This document shows positions 43,789 through 53,081 of a DNA stretch of 64,000 nucleotides, in pieces. The position numbers and the translations under genes are program-made. Location: assembly GCF_000429705.1 (NCBI RefSeq), contig NZ_KE386941.1:1660530-1724529 (forward strand), read 5' to 3'. The DNA is from Alteribacter aurantiacus DSM 18675 (GTDB lineage: Bacteria; Bacillota; Bacilli; Bacillales; Salisediminibacteriaceae). Under the pieces are notes generated by a model. That model was not told the DNA's origin. It did no database searches and was given only the letters and a program-made list of their open reading frames with translations. The stretch's first letter is position 1; each line of letters starts with the position of its first letter.

Positions 43789-43819
43789 AAAAACACCCGC
43801 CACGAATACGTAGCGGGTA
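43789..43819 (-). terminator. Terminator after the LacI gene
   Basis: ACCCGC and GCGGGT pair around a 12-base loop, then a T-rich tract on the minus strand. Confidence 0.75.
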
Positions 43820-43827
43820 GAGAATGG

Positions 43828-44871
43828 TTATTGTGGGGCAAGCTTTTTCGTTTGCCTTTGACAAGACTGGCGTTTGATCAGCTTGTGAGGAATAATCATT
43901 TTTCTTGGGTTTACGTCGGGCTTTAGAATTTTTTCGATCAATAGTGTGGTAGCTTCGTATCCGAGGCTATAAATGTTAATATCCACAGTTGTCATGGGAG
44001 GAGAAGAGAGCTCGGAGATCATCAAGTTATTGAAGCTCACAATGGATACATCATCCGGCACACTCACATCCATCTCACTCAGCATTCGAAGGACACCAAA
44101 GGTCATGATATCATCCGCCACTAAAAGAGCCGTAGGTGGTTCCTTTAAACTCATGAGGGCAATAACCGCTTCTTGTCCCCCCTCTTGCAATTCCTCGTGA
44201 AAAACAACGTACTCGTCTCGCATTTTAATGCCCGCGTTCTTTAACGCCCTCTCATATCCTTCCATATGGTCAACAGTAACGACAAAATCTAAGTTTCCGC
44301 CCACAAAGGCAATGCGCTCATGACCGAGTAACAATAAATACTCTGTAACGGTTTTTGCAGCTTTAAAGTTGTCGTTGTTCACAAACGTAATTTCAGACAT
44401 CCGTGAATCATATGGCCGCCCAATAACAGTAAACGGGAAGTTTTGTTCATACAAGTAAGACATGACTTTATCATTGACTCTGGAGTACAACAGGATAATG
44501 CCGTCCACACGACGACCTTGTACCATATGTTGGACTTCCTCGAAGATTTCTTCTTCCGTTTGACCTGTTGATAAGTACATTCCATATTCAAGCATATGGG
44601 CTTTCGTACTGATCCCTCTAATAACTTCCGGGAAGAACGGGTTTTGGAACGTTTTATTTGCTGAATTGGGCATCACTAATCCAATTGTTTTTGTGCTTTT
44701 ATTGGCCAAGCTTCTTGCGTTAAAATTCGGGTGATAACCGAGATCTTCCATTGCCTCTCGCACTCGTTCTTTCGTCCGTTGACTAATTCGCGAACTATTT
44801 GCAATCACGCGGGAGACTGTGGAAGGAGCAACATTTGCTTTTTTAGCCACATCTTTAATGGTTACGGTCAT
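43828..44871 (-). CDS. LacI-family regulator of the maltodextrin genes (MalR/MdxR-like)
   Basis: A 347-residue repressor. DNA-binding head TIKDVAKKANVAPSTVSRVI with the hinge NARSLANKSTKTIGLV (residues 1-62), then the two-lobed sugar-binding core. It is the last gene of the maltodextrin block, 33 bases after the GH31 gene and on the same strand. Palindromes with an AAACGATT core of the type bound by LacI proteins occur before malE and before the chemoreceptor gene (51044-51296, 53015-53030); binding of maltose or maltodextrin as inducer is inferred from context. GAAGGGA lies about 10 bases before ATG. Confidence 0.87.
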   Translation of the reverse strand: MTVTIKDVAKKANVAPSTVSRVIANSSRISQRTKERVREAMEDLGYHPNFNARSLANKSTKTIGLVMPNSANKTFQNPFFPEVIRGISTKAHMLEYGMYLSTGQTEEEIFEEVQHMVQGRRVDGIILLYSRVNDKVMSYLYEQNFPFTVIGRPYDSRMSEITFVNNDNFKAAKTVTEYLLLLGHERIAFVGGNLDFVVTVDHMEGYERALKNAGIKMRDEYVVFHEELQEGGQEAVIALMSLKEPPTALLVADDIMTFGVLRMLSEMDVSVPDDVSIVSFNNLMISELSSPPMTTVDINIYSLGYEATTLLIEKILKPDVNPRKMIIPHKLIKRQSCQRQTKKLAPQ

Positions 44872-44904
44872 GGGCGTTTCATCCCTTCGCTTAAAAATAC
44901 AGAT

Positions 44905-47271
44905 CTATCTGCTTATCGTTATAACAACGTTGTTCATGTTGTTTTTTTGAAATTGAACATGCTTTCCATTTACTCGTGCTTCCGTTACGTCTGACAAGCC
45001 GTGAGCTACGAGCGTAACCTTGTCAAAGCCAGGTGTATAGCTGGTGTTTACATCTTCAGCTGTAACCGTTAACACCCCATTATCATAGGACATCTGAACA
45101 TACTTTTCAAACGCATGGTTGTTTTCATACTCAAATGTTTCCCCGTCATCTTCATAAATCGTGTATGAAGCTTCCTTTTTTACTCCGAAGTAGGCATGAA
45201 GTTGGTAATCGTCTTCTTGCACAAGAGTCGATTGCTTAGGCGATCCTTGGGCAATCATGGTGTCTACTTTTATGAAAAGTGGCAATGTATCTATTGGCGC
45301 TTTTGCAATGATGTGATCTCCACCGCTCACCTTTTCATCCGTCCAGTAATTCACCCACTCCCCTTCAGGCAAATAGACCAATCGTTGTTCTGTGTCAGGA
45401 GTCGTTACAGGGGCTACGATTACGTTCGCTCCAATCATGAACTGGTCGCTCAAGTTAAACGTGTGCTTATCTTCTGGATACTCTAAAACAAGAGGACGCA
45501 TAACTGGGATACCAGTCACGCTCGCCTCTTTGAACAACCTGTAAAGCTCAGGCATCCAAATGTAACGGAGGTGGATGTATTTCTTCACATTGGCTTCCAC
45601 ATCTTCCCCAAAGCTCCACGGCTCTTGCCTTTGCGTGCCAATCGCGCTGTGGTTTCTAAAATAAGGCGTAAACGTACCAAATTGTGTCCATCTGGCAAGT
45701 AGCTGTCCATTTGAGTCGTGAGCAAAGCCACCAACGTCAGGTCCACAAAACGGAACGCCGCTCATCCCTAGGTTCATACACATGGGAATGGCAAGCTGAA
45801 GGTGCTCCCAAAAACTACGGTTATCCCCTGTCCAGACGCTCGCATAACGTTGCACTCCCGCATAGCCTGCACGAGTCAAAAGGAAGGTCCTCTTGCCGTC
45901 AAGGTTGTTCTTCATCCCTTCGTACGTGGCCTCTCCCATCTTTAGGCCATAGATATTGTGAAGCTCACGATGGGTTTTGGGAACTCCGTTGTTATCATGT
46001 ACCACTTTTGTATCCATCGTTTTCGTTTCGTTGAATACGGCCGGCTCGTTCATGTCATTCCAAATGCCTTCAATTCCTAAATCGGAATAGAACGTGTGCT
46101 TGTCTCCCCACCACGTTTGAACGTCCTCGTTTGTAAAATCAGGGAAGGCGCTTTTCCCGGGCCACACATCTCCATAGTAGACATTTCCTTCAAGGTACTT
46201 ACAGAACCTGTCATCACCGATGCCCTCTTGATACGTGACATACTCCGGGTCTTCTTTTACACCTGGATCTACAATGGGAACGATCCGAATTCCTTGTTCT
46301 TTTAAATCCGCCACGAGTTGTTTGGCATTCGGAAAGCGGTCTTCATCAAAGGTAAACACTCTGTACTCGTCCATATAGTGAATATCCAGGTAGATCGCAT
46401 CGACCGGGATTTCTTTATTAAGAAAGTTCCCTACAAGCTCACGAACTTCCGCTTCCGTTTCATAGCTGTAACGAGATTGATGATAACCAAGAGCCCATTT
46501 CGGCGGAAGAGGCATTGTACCTGTGAGGGTCGTATATTGATTTAACACTTCTTTCATTGTTGGTCCGGCAAGAATATAGTAATCCATTTGACCGGTTTCA
46601 CCACTGAAATGAAATGTTCCGTCTTCTGTTCGCATAGTAAACTGTGTTTTTCCCGTGTTATCAAAAAACAGACCGTGAGCACGCCCTTGTCGTAACGTCA
46701 TGAAAAACGGAATGGATTGATATAAAGCATCGGTTTCCGGGTTGTGTGGGGCATAGACGTCTGTATTCCACATGGTCATCTTTTCGCCTTGTTTATCTAG
46801 AAAACCGGTTTTTTCACCAAAGCCGTAATAGTGCTCATCGGGGTGGGCTTGTTTGTAGCAGATGACTTCCCCAGAGGGACTGTGCCCCATCCCTTTTTGA
46901 CCTTCACCGATGATGAGATCGCCGTTAGTGTCCAAGAAAGATACTCTCATGGGAGATTTCTCAATGTATACGGTTAAAGCGTCTGTTCCAAGGCGAATAG
47001 CTTCTTTGTCCTCTACTACTTCTACGTTTACAATCCCCTGTTTTTGAATGACGGCAAAGCTTCCTTCTACTACAGGGTCTTGCTTATGGTTCATCACAAC
47101 TCTAGCTACATGGTTAGAATAAAAGACTATTGTAACTCTCCCATATTCGCAGCTAAATAGGAAATGGTTATTCTCTTGTTTAAAAGAGGTCACATCTCCA
47201 ATGTCTCGAAAAGTGGTACCTTCAATCTTACTTTTGTTGCCCGGATGTATGGCAAAGCTTGTATCTTGCAT
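44905..47271 (-). CDS. GH31 alpha-glucosidase
   Basis: A 788-residue glycoside hydrolase family 31 enzyme without signal peptide, so cytoplasmic. Catalytic nucleophile Asp406 in GIWNDMNEP, acid/base Asp483 in VWTGDNRSFW; also YLDIHYMDEYRVFTFDEDRFP and the C-terminal beta domains. It should release glucose from maltodextrins imported by the MalEFG system. Start ATG 47271 is chosen because GGGAGG stands 8 bases upstream; the frame is open 37 codons further but that part has no such site. It lies 116 bases after malG and before the LacI gene. Confidence 0.9.
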   Translation of the reverse strand: MQDTSFAIHPGNKSKIEGTTFRDIGDVTSFKQENNHFLFSCEYGRVTIVFYSNHVARVVMNHKQDPVVEGSFAVIQKQGIVNVEVVEDKEAIRLGTDALTVYIEKSPMRVSFLDTNGDLIIGEGQKGMGHSPSGEVICYKQAHPDEHYYGFGEKTGFLDKQGEKMTMWNTDVYAPHNPETDALYQSIPFFMTLRQGRAHGLFFDNTGKTQFTMRTEDGTFHFSGETGQMDYYILAGPTMKEVLNQYTTLTGTMPLPPKWALGYHQSRYSYETEAEVRELVGNFLNKEIPVDAIYLDIHYMDEYRVFTFDEDRFPNAKQLVADLKEQGIRIVPIVDPGVKEDPEYVTYQEGIGDDRFCKYLEGNVYYGDVWPGKSAFPDFTNEDVQTWWGDKHTFYSDLGIEGIWNDMNEPAVFNETKTMDTKVVHDNNGVPKTHRELHNIYGLKMGEATYEGMKNNLDGKRTFLLTRAGYAGVQRYASVWTGDNRSFWEHLQLAIPMCMNLGMSGVPFCGPDVGGFAHDSNGQLLARWTQFGTFTPYFRNHSAIGTQRQEPWSFGEDVEANVKKYIHLRYIWMPELYRLFKEASVTGIPVMRPLVLEYPEDKHTFNLSDQFMIGANVIVAPVTTPDTEQRLVYLPEGEWVNYWTDEKVSGGDHIIAKAPIDTLPLFIKVDTMIAQGSPKQSTLVQEDDYQLHAYFGVKKEASYTIYEDDGETFEYENNHAFEKYVQMSYDNGVLTVTAEDVNTSYTPGFDKVTLVAHGLSDVTEARVNGKHVQFQKNNMNNVVITISR

Positions 47272-47387
47272 TATTGAATCCTCCCAATCCATTTCTTGAA
47301 GTACTCTATGATGTAGGAAAAGAAAAAGATACGGCAGGAAGAGGGACATCTTCCTCATCGACCGTATCTCTCTTCGTTCCATTTCTC

Positions 47388-48260
47388 TTACCCTTTCGTT
47401 GCCCCTGACGTAAGTCCTGAAATAAGGTAGCGTTGAAGGAACAAGTATACTAATGCAATCGGAACAGCGATTAAAATCGCACCGGCTGCAAATCGTGTAA
47501 AGTTGTTGGCAAACTGATCGTTTACAAAGTTGAACAGACCGAGTGCCAATGTAAAGTTCTCAGGGCTTCTAAGAACGATACGAGGTAAAATAAAGTCCAT
47601 AAACGGCGCCATAAAGTTAAACAATGCGACTACCGCAAGAATCGGCTTTGCTAGTGGAAGCATGATTTGGAAGAACACACGGAAGTGTCCCGCACCATCA
47701 ATTCGTGCACTCTCATCCAGCTCACGAGGAATCGTGTCAAAGTACCCTTTTACGAGGAAGGCGTTCATTGGAATCGCACCACCGACGTAAATAATGATCA
47801 GACCGAGCAGGGAATCAAGAAGTCCTACAAGGTTTAACAAGATGTACAATGCAACCATCGCCATGAGTACCGGGAACATTTGTAGAAGTAAGAAGGCGTA
47901 AAGACCGTTTTTTCTACCAATAAACCGGTAACGAGAGAACGCATAAGCCACAAGTGAAACCATCAATGTTGCAAAAAATGAAGTAGACAATGCTACGATC
48001 AATGTGTTTTTATACCACGTGACGTAGTTACTTCGTGGGTCTGTAAACAACCACTCGTAATGAACGAAAGACCAGTTCTCAGGAATCATTCGGGCACCGT
48101 AGAGACTTGTGCCTGGGTTAAGTGATAAACCGAATGCCCAAAGAAGAGGGTACAAAATGATCACGAACATCACAGCAACAACACTGTAAATAGCTGTTAA
48201 CTCAAGGAAGTTTTTTCTTTTTTTACTCATTGGTTTTTTCTTTTTTACTGCAGTGCTCAT
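47388..48260 (-). CDS. mdxG: Maltodextrin ABC transporter permease MalG/MdxG
   Basis: A 290-residue inner-membrane permease with six helices. The EAA loop interacting with the ATPase is ELDESARIDGAGHFRVFFQIMLPLAKP (about 190-215), and the tail QRYLISGLTSGATKG matches the MalG end that reaches into the ATPase interface. Stop of malF and start ATG are adjacent, with AGGAGG in the end of malF. No ATPase gene is here, so a shared MsmX-like ATPase elsewhere is likely. Confidence 0.92.
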   Translation of the reverse strand: MSTAVKKKKPMSKKRKNFLELTAIYSVVAVMFVIILYPLLWAFGLSLNPGTSLYGARMIPENWSFVHYEWLFTDPRSNYVTWYKNTLIVALSTSFFATLMVSLVAYAFSRYRFIGRKNGLYAFLLLQMFPVLMAMVALYILLNLVGLLDSLLGLIIIYVGGAIPMNAFLVKGYFDTIPRELDESARIDGAGHFRVFFQIMLPLAKPILAVVALFNFMAPFMDFILPRIVLRSPENFTLALGLFNFVNDQFANNFTRFAAGAILIAVPIALVYLFLQRYLISGLTSGATKG

Positions 48261-49568
48261 TTAAATGTTCCCCTCCTCTTTAAACGATCGTGTACGTCGG
48301 AACTGGAAGAATGCGAATACAACTACGATCAGTCCCAAGATAATGGATATGGCAGCTGCCATGTTAAACTGCTGATTTTCAAATGTTAGACCGTATACCC
48401 AGGAGATTAAGATGTCTGTTCCTCCGGCAACCTGTCCACGAACCGGTGGTCCACCTTGGTTGAACAGATAAATAATATTAAAGTTGTTGAAGTTTCCTGC
48501 GTACTGCATGATCAATAAGGGTGCTGTTGCAAACATCACGTGTGGGAACGTAATATTGCTGAATTTTTGCCAACGGTTGGCTCCATCAATATCCGCAGCT
48601 TCATACCAGTCGGCTGAAATGCTTTGAAGCACACCGGTGAACAATGCGAATACGAATGGGAATCCAAGCCATGTCTGAATCATGATCAAGGCTACTTTTG
48701 CCCAGAATGGATCACTCATCCATGGAATCCCCGTTCCGAACAACGGTATAATAATGTCTCGGTTAATCGCACCGAAGTTGTCGTTAAATAGTGCAGAAAA
48801 AATGATAATGGTTACAAAGGCCGGCACAGCCCATGGCAAGATAAAGACAGTACGAATAAGACGCTTTCCTTTTACTCGTTTGTCATTTACGATAATCGCC
48901 AAGAATAAAGCCAGTCCGATTTGAAGTGTCGTAGCAACAAACGTCCAAATTAACGTCCATGATAGAACATTGATGAAGGTGTTTCTCCACTCGTTGATCG
49001 TGAACAATCGAACGAAGTTATCAAAACCGACCCACTCAAGCAAGTTCCTAGGTGGTGCGTTGTATAAGTTATAGTTTGTAAACGCTAAGAACACCATAAA
49101 GAGTAGTGGAAAGATAACAACAAAGATAAGTAAAAACAGTCCCGGTGCTACTAAATAATAAGGGAATCCTGTATCCCAGGCGTTTTTGAAACCTTCTTTA
49201 AGACCTGGTACTTCCCAACCTAATTGAATTCTCTTTGCGTCTTTATGAGCATCGATAATATTAATAACATAGAACGTAATAAAGAAAGCTAGAAATATAA
49301 GTGATAGAATACCGTAGCTTAAAAAGATACGGGAATCATCATCACGTGGTGTTTCACCGAGTGTAATCAATCCTTGTAAACCATCGGCGATAAAACCGTA
49401 CATCACACCAACGAAAGCCGCAAAGAGAATGAATAAGGTCGCACCTTTCCAATATCGTTTGTTGTACACCTGCCCGAACCCCGGAATAATGGAGAGCAAA
49501 GCAGCTACAGTTGGATTGTGTCGTTTGTTGACGATTTTCACATCTGGTTGGTTATCGTTTGTAGCCAT
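48261..49568 (-). CDS. mdxF: Maltodextrin ABC transporter permease MalF/MdxF
   Basis: A 435-residue permease with eight helices: an extra N-terminal pair (about 27-50 and 80-105, VAALLSIIPGFGQVYNKRYW before the first) and the six-helix core. The EAA loop is WYEAADIDGANRWQKFSNITFP (about 335-357). Forms the translocation channel with MdxG. AGGAGG is upstream of the ATG. An RNA hairpin at 49597-49624 stands between malE and this gene and may lower its expression relative to the binding protein. Confidence 0.92.
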   Translation of the reverse strand: MATNDNQPDVKIVNKRHNPTVAALLSIIPGFGQVYNKRYWKGATLFILFAAFVGVMYGFIADGLQGLITLGETPRDDDSRIFLSYGILSLIFLAFFITFYVINIIDAHKDAKRIQLGWEVPGLKEGFKNAWDTGFPYYLVAPGLFLLIFVVIFPLLFMVFLAFTNYNLYNAPPRNLLEWVGFDNFVRLFTINEWRNTFINVLSWTLIWTFVATTLQIGLALFLAIIVNDKRVKGKRLIRTVFILPWAVPAFVTIIIFSALFNDNFGAINRDIIIPLFGTGIPWMSDPFWAKVALIMIQTWLGFPFVFALFTGVLQSISADWYEAADIDGANRWQKFSNITFPHVMFATAPLLIMQYAGNFNNFNIIYLFNQGGPPVRGQVAGGTDILISWVYGLTFENQQFNMAAAISIILGLIVVVFAFFQFRRTRSFKEEGNI

Positions 49569-49596
49569 AGTCGCATCCTCCTGCTTTTAAAGAATC

Positions 49597-49624
49597 GGGA
49601 TTGGAGAATGTCTTCCCCAATCCC
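49597..49624 (-). promoter_or_regulatory. Hairpin between malE and malF
   Basis: GGGATTGG and CCAATCCC pair around a 12-base loop without a clear T run. Such hairpins usually protect the binding-protein mRNA and let only part of transcription pass. Confidence 0.7.
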
Positions 49625-49639
49625 TACTTTTCATTAATA

Positions 49640-50962
49640 CTATTGCATAATTGCGATTTGCTCGCGGATTTGTGCAACAGCTTCTTCCATTACTTCTTGT
49701 GGATCTTCACCTTGAGAGATGAACTGAAGTGCGTCACTAACCGGCTCCCACACTTGGCTCATTTCAGGAACGTTTGGCATCGGCTCTGCCACTTGTGTCT
49801 GTTCAAAGATAGGACCCATAAACTCGTCATCGATTTCTACAGCAGTGTGGGCAGGAAGCTCACCAGCCGTTTCAAAATACGTCTCAGAGCTTTCAGCGTT
49901 TGTGATGAATAATGCTAGTTCAGTAGCCCAGTACTGGTCGTCACTGTATTCAGATACTAACCAACCTTTGTTACCGGAGAAGGAGTTAAGCTGTTCGCCA
50001 TCCCACTCAGGAAGCATAGAAACAGCAAGGCTGTCACCTAAAGCATCACGGTAGTCAGGAATCGCCCAAGGACCTGTAATAACAGCTCCAACTTTTCCGT
50101 CTTGGAAAAGACCGTTCATGATGTCGCCATCAATCCCTGTTGGCATGTAGCCTTCTTCAAACCAAGATTGAATTAATGCTGCACCTTCAACCGCTCCATC
50201 ATTATCAAGACCAATATCTTCAGTGTCATAAGCACCGTCAGCATCTTGATTGAAGATGTATCCGCCAGCTCCAGTTAGGAACGGGTAAGAGAAGTATAGG
50301 TTCGTTGCTTCCATTAAGAATCCATACTCATCAGCACTTGCATCAGTTAGAGATTCTGCAATTTCCATTAGTTCATCAAGCGTTTGTGGCGCTTCTTCTA
50401 CTAGATCTGTGTTGTAGAAAAGGGCATATGTTTCAACTACTGCAGGAATTCCGTATTGAACACCTTCGTAGCTTAACGATTGAACTGCTTCTTCGTTATA
50501 CTCAGCAAGACGTTCTTCTTGATCAGCTGTAAGCTCAAGCTCTGCAGCAAGACCTTGTAATACGATATCTCCCATACGGTCATGCGGTTGGAAGAACAGG
50601 TCCGGACCTTGACCAGATGGACCATCTAGAGAAATTGCATCGGTTTGATCCAACATAGAGAATGGTGTGATGTTTACTTCAATACCATGCTCGTCTTCAA
50701 AACGTTGTGTAATTTCTTCGTAAGCATCCAACTGAGAGTCCTCATCGTTAACCCACATGGATAGAGATTCAGGTTTTTCTGGAGCATCACCTTCTGCTGC
50801 AGCGTCACCGTCTTCACCTTCGTCTTCTCCAGCGTCTTCTCCGTTTTCATCTGTGTCCGGATCTGCTGGTTCTTCATTGTCATCTCCGCCACCACATGCC
50901 ACTAATGCGATAGAAAGTACGAGCATCATCATTAGCGTTAAAAGAAACTTACCTTTAAACAT
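49640..50962 (-). CDS. mdxE: Maltodextrin-binding lipoprotein MalE/MdxE
   Basis: A 440-residue solute-binding lipoprotein: signal peptide, lipobox ALVAC (Cys23), a highly acidic linker (about 28-62), then a type I sugar-binding fold of the MalE cluster (SMWVNDEDSQLDAYEEITQR, YGIPAVVETYALFYNTDLV, GKVGAVITGPWAI, FSGNKGWLVSEYS). It presents maltodextrins to MdxFG. The linker acidity is extreme, as in halophile or alkaliphile surface proteins. ATG 50962 follows AAAGGGGG; an open frame to 51058 is leader, not gene. Confidence 0.92.
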   Translation of the reverse strand: MFKGKFLLTLMMMLVLSIALVACGGGDDNEEPADPDTDENGEDAGEDEGEDGDAAAEGDAPEKPESLSMWVNDEDSQLDAYEEITQRFEDEHGIEVNITPFSMLDQTDAISLDGPSGQGPDLFFQPHDRMGDIVLQGLAAELELTADQEERLAEYNEEAVQSLSYEGVQYGIPAVVETYALFYNTDLVEEAPQTLDELMEIAESLTDASADEYGFLMEATNLYFSYPFLTGAGGYIFNQDADGAYDTEDIGLDNDGAVEGAALIQSWFEEGYMPTGIDGDIMNGLFQDGKVGAVITGPWAIPDYRDALGDSLAVSMLPEWDGEQLNSFSGNKGWLVSEYSDDQYWATELALFITNAESSETYFETAGELPAHTAVEIDDEFMGPIFEQTQVAEPMPNVPEMSQVWEPVSDALQFISQGEDPQEVMEEAVAQIREQIAIMQ

Positions 50963-51043
50963 GTTGTTTCCCCCTTTAAGTAAATGGTTACATCGCGTGC
51001 AACCTGTTGCCTGTCCACCTCTCACCCGTCCCCTCGGTATATA

Positions 51044-51057
51044 TGTAATCGGTTTCA
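51044..51057. promoter_or_regulatory. cre/LacI-type operator TGTAATCGGTTTCA
   Basis: Fits the CcpA cre consensus TGWAANCGNTNWCA at every position. It lies about 85 bases upstream of the malE start, inside the leader. Confidence 0.75.
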
Positions 51058-51157
51058 AAGATTGTAAGATTCGAATCCGCTTTCATATATATGTAGAAGC
51101 TCTTTTCCCGCTTTTTGAATCTGTGAGCGGGACAAAGGGAGGTTGCGCAAGAAGTCG

Positions 51158-51171
51158 GACAACCGTTTGCA
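51158..51171. promoter_or_regulatory. LacI-type operator, imperfect
   Basis: On the minus strand TGCAAACGGTTGTC, like the better sites at 51206 and 53015. Confidence 0.5.
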
Positions 51172-51205
51172 CAATTGAGGCAAAAACAATTCCACGGTAG
51201 CGCCG

Positions 51206-51219
51206 TGAAATCGTTTGCA
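51206..51219. promoter_or_regulatory. LacI-type operator of malE
   Basis: On the minus strand TGCAAACGATTTCA. It falls about +10 to +23 relative to the predicted transcription start of malE, a classical repressor position. Confidence 0.75.
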
Positions 51220-51235
51220 TCACTATTACAACTTC

Positions 51236-51264
51236 ATTATATATTTGGGTCTTAGGAAATACAA
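51236..51264 (-). promoter_or_regulatory. Predicted sigma-A promoter of malE
   Basis: On the minus strand TTGTAT (51259-51264), a 17-base spacer, and consensus TATAAT (51236-51241). Confidence 0.75.
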
Positions 51265-51282
51265 CCCCTTTTGCAAAAAAAA

Positions 51283-51296
51283 TGTAATCGTTTTCT
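51283..51296. promoter_or_regulatory. LacI/cre-like site upstream of the malE promoter
   Basis: On the minus strand AGAAAACGATTACA, with the shared AAACGATT core. It touches the stop codon of the chemoreceptor gene. Confidence 0.5.
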
Positions 51297-52994
51297 TTAT
51301 TGTTGTAACGTGGCTGCCGTTTCTTTTAAAACTTTCGTAGATTCGGCCAATTCCTTTTGTTTTTTTGATTGAAGATCGATGGTATCAGCTACTTTTGAAG
51401 ATTGATTGTCGAGCTCTTTCGCTACATCTGCCAGCTTTGCTACAGCAGTAACCACCTCATGTATGGCCTTGTTGATCTGTTCAATGGCTACAGATGTCTC
51501 TTCGTGCTCCACTTGCAGTGACTTACTTTCAGACTCAATAGTGGTAAATAGAGTGAGCGCTTTTTCTGACTGCACTCTTGCCGTTAAACTTGCCTCTTGA
51601 AACGAGTTGAACGTTTCTTGCATCTCTAACGTTTCCTTTGTAATCTGTTCCACGGCCGATTTGGCGTTTTTAGAAAAGTCAGCTGTGCCTTTCGACAGTT
51701 TGCGAATTTCATCTGCTACCACTGCAAAGCTCCTACCTGCTTCACCTGCTTTTGCTGCCTCAATGGAGGCATTAATAGCAAGTAAATTCGTTTGAGAGGA
51801 AATGTCATCAATCCCTTTCATAAACGCGGATATGTTTTCAATTTCTAGAGCGATTCCACTCACTCGTTTCCCCATCACAAGAGTTTCATCCGAAAGTGTG
51901 CTCACATCCTGGGCCATTCCACTCACAACTCGAGAACCGCGATCTGCCAACCCACTCATCTCTACCATTTTCTTATAAACTTTACCTGAAGAATCTTCAA
52001 TTTCTTGTGCACTGGCACTTACCTCTTCCGTAATGGCAGATATACTCTCTGTCTCTATGGACTGTGCTTCTACATTAGCTTTAAGATCCTTGATTGTTAT
52101 CAAGACATCCGACATATGCCTTAATTGATTATCTGACTCGGTGGATACGGCCTCACTTACATCAAGTACTTGTATGCTCGCCCGTTCGCTTGTAATCATG
52201 GACTCACCTAGTTGATGCCCCATCTGACTCAGACTCTCGTCGATCTCTTTGAATTCATCATTTCGATGCAAGTGGTGATCAAAGGTAAAATTCCCATCTT
52301 TATATTCCCGGATCCTTGCAAGTACTTGAGTGACTCCTTTATTTAAATCGCGGATAAACCAAACTACAGCCATCATCGGCACCAAAACAAGAAAGCCAAT
52401 TGCTGCATATAAAATCATTTCCATCATGGTAAGAGCTCGATCAAGCTCAGATGAAGCCTCATCACGAGTACTTTCGAGAGATTGCTGTATCCTTGTATTC
52501 GCTTGGTTAAGGTTTTGTTCGGTTCGTAAAATGTCTGGAGCTACCCTGTTTCGGATTCTCTCAATTTCATCCCCAACAAAGATGGATTGAAAATAGGTTT
52601 GACTGATGTTTTCATAGTTAGTCATGCTTTCACCGAAAAGAGGTAGATAGTTGTTCAATTCACTATCCTCATGTAATGAGGTGTTTAACTGGTCAAAAAG
52701 CACACGGCCTTCATCTAGAAGCTCATCGGCCCTATCGATTCGCTCTTCATTATAACCGCTTGTAACAAGCTGAAAATGAAGAAGACCTACTTGATTGATT
52801 TTGTTCAAGAGTGATGAATAGCTTTCTTGAAACGTCGCCGACTCATTTAACGTTGTCGTTTGGGTGTTCACATTCTTATTGGCATACAAGATTGCCGCTC
52901 CCCCAGCCATACTTACAATCACAATTAAACATAATAAAAAACCTAACTTATGTACTAGCTTTGTCTTTTTACGCGCCCTCTTTCTCGACACCAT
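51297..52994 (-). CDS. Methyl-accepting chemotaxis protein next to the maltodextrin genes
   Basis: A 565-residue chemoreceptor: membrane helix 1 (about 15-38), an extracytoplasmic four-helix sensor of about 145 residues, membrane helix 2 (about 187-210), HAMP, and a signalling domain with the tip SQTNLLAINASIEAAKAGEA and GRSFAVVADEIRKLS. It should signal through CheA/CheW. ATG 52994 has GGAGG 7 bases upstream. A near-perfect LacI-type palindrome overlaps its promoter, and malE follows downstream on the same strand, so it may sense maltodextrins, perhaps through loaded MdxE. That link is inference. Confidence 0.88.
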   Translation of the reverse strand: MVSRKRARKKTKLVHKLGFLLCLIVIVSMAGGAAILYANKNVNTQTTTLNESATFQESYSSLLNKINQVGLLHFQLVTSGYNEERIDRADELLDEGRVLFDQLNTSLHEDSELNNYLPLFGESMTNYENISQTYFQSIFVGDEIERIRNRVAPDILRTEQNLNQANTRIQQSLESTRDEASSELDRALTMMEMILYAAIGFLVLVPMMAVVWFIRDLNKGVTQVLARIREYKDGNFTFDHHLHRNDEFKEIDESLSQMGHQLGESMITSERASIQVLDVSEAVSTESDNQLRHMSDVLITIKDLKANVEAQSIETESISAITEEVSASAQEIEDSSGKVYKKMVEMSGLADRGSRVVSGMAQDVSTLSDETLVMGKRVSGIALEIENISAFMKGIDDISSQTNLLAINASIEAAKAGEAGRSFAVVADEIRKLSKGTADFSKNAKSAVEQITKETLEMQETFNSFQEASLTARVQSEKALTLFTTIESESKSLQVEHEETSVAIEQINKAIHEVVTAVAKLADVAKELDNQSSKVADTIDLQSKKQKELAESTKVLKETAATLQQ

Positions 52995-53014
52995 TCCCCC
53001 TCCTCCGAATCTAA

Positions 53015-53030
53015 ATGCAATCGTTTGCAT
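53015..53030. promoter_or_regulatory. LacI-type operator of the chemoreceptor gene
   Basis: ATGCAATCGTTTGCAT, an almost perfect 16-bp palindrome (minus strand ATGCAAACGATTGCAT). It lies directly after the -10 box at 53042-53047, the same arrangement as at malE. Confidence 0.8.
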
Positions 53031-53041
53031 CAGATGAGGAC

Positions 53042-53049
53042 ATTATACC
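53042..53049 (-). promoter_or_regulatory. Extended -10 promoter of the chemoreceptor gene
   Basis: TGGTATAAT on the minus strand is a consensus extended -10 box; no good -35 hexamer is seen. Confidence 0.65.
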
Positions 53050-53081
53050 ATGAAAGCACTTACGAAAATCGGGACCATTCC

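Noticed and set aside
51044..51057. Calling this site only a CcpA cre box
   Set aside because: It fits cre perfectly, but LacI-type operators share the core and four similar sites are around; both readings are kept.
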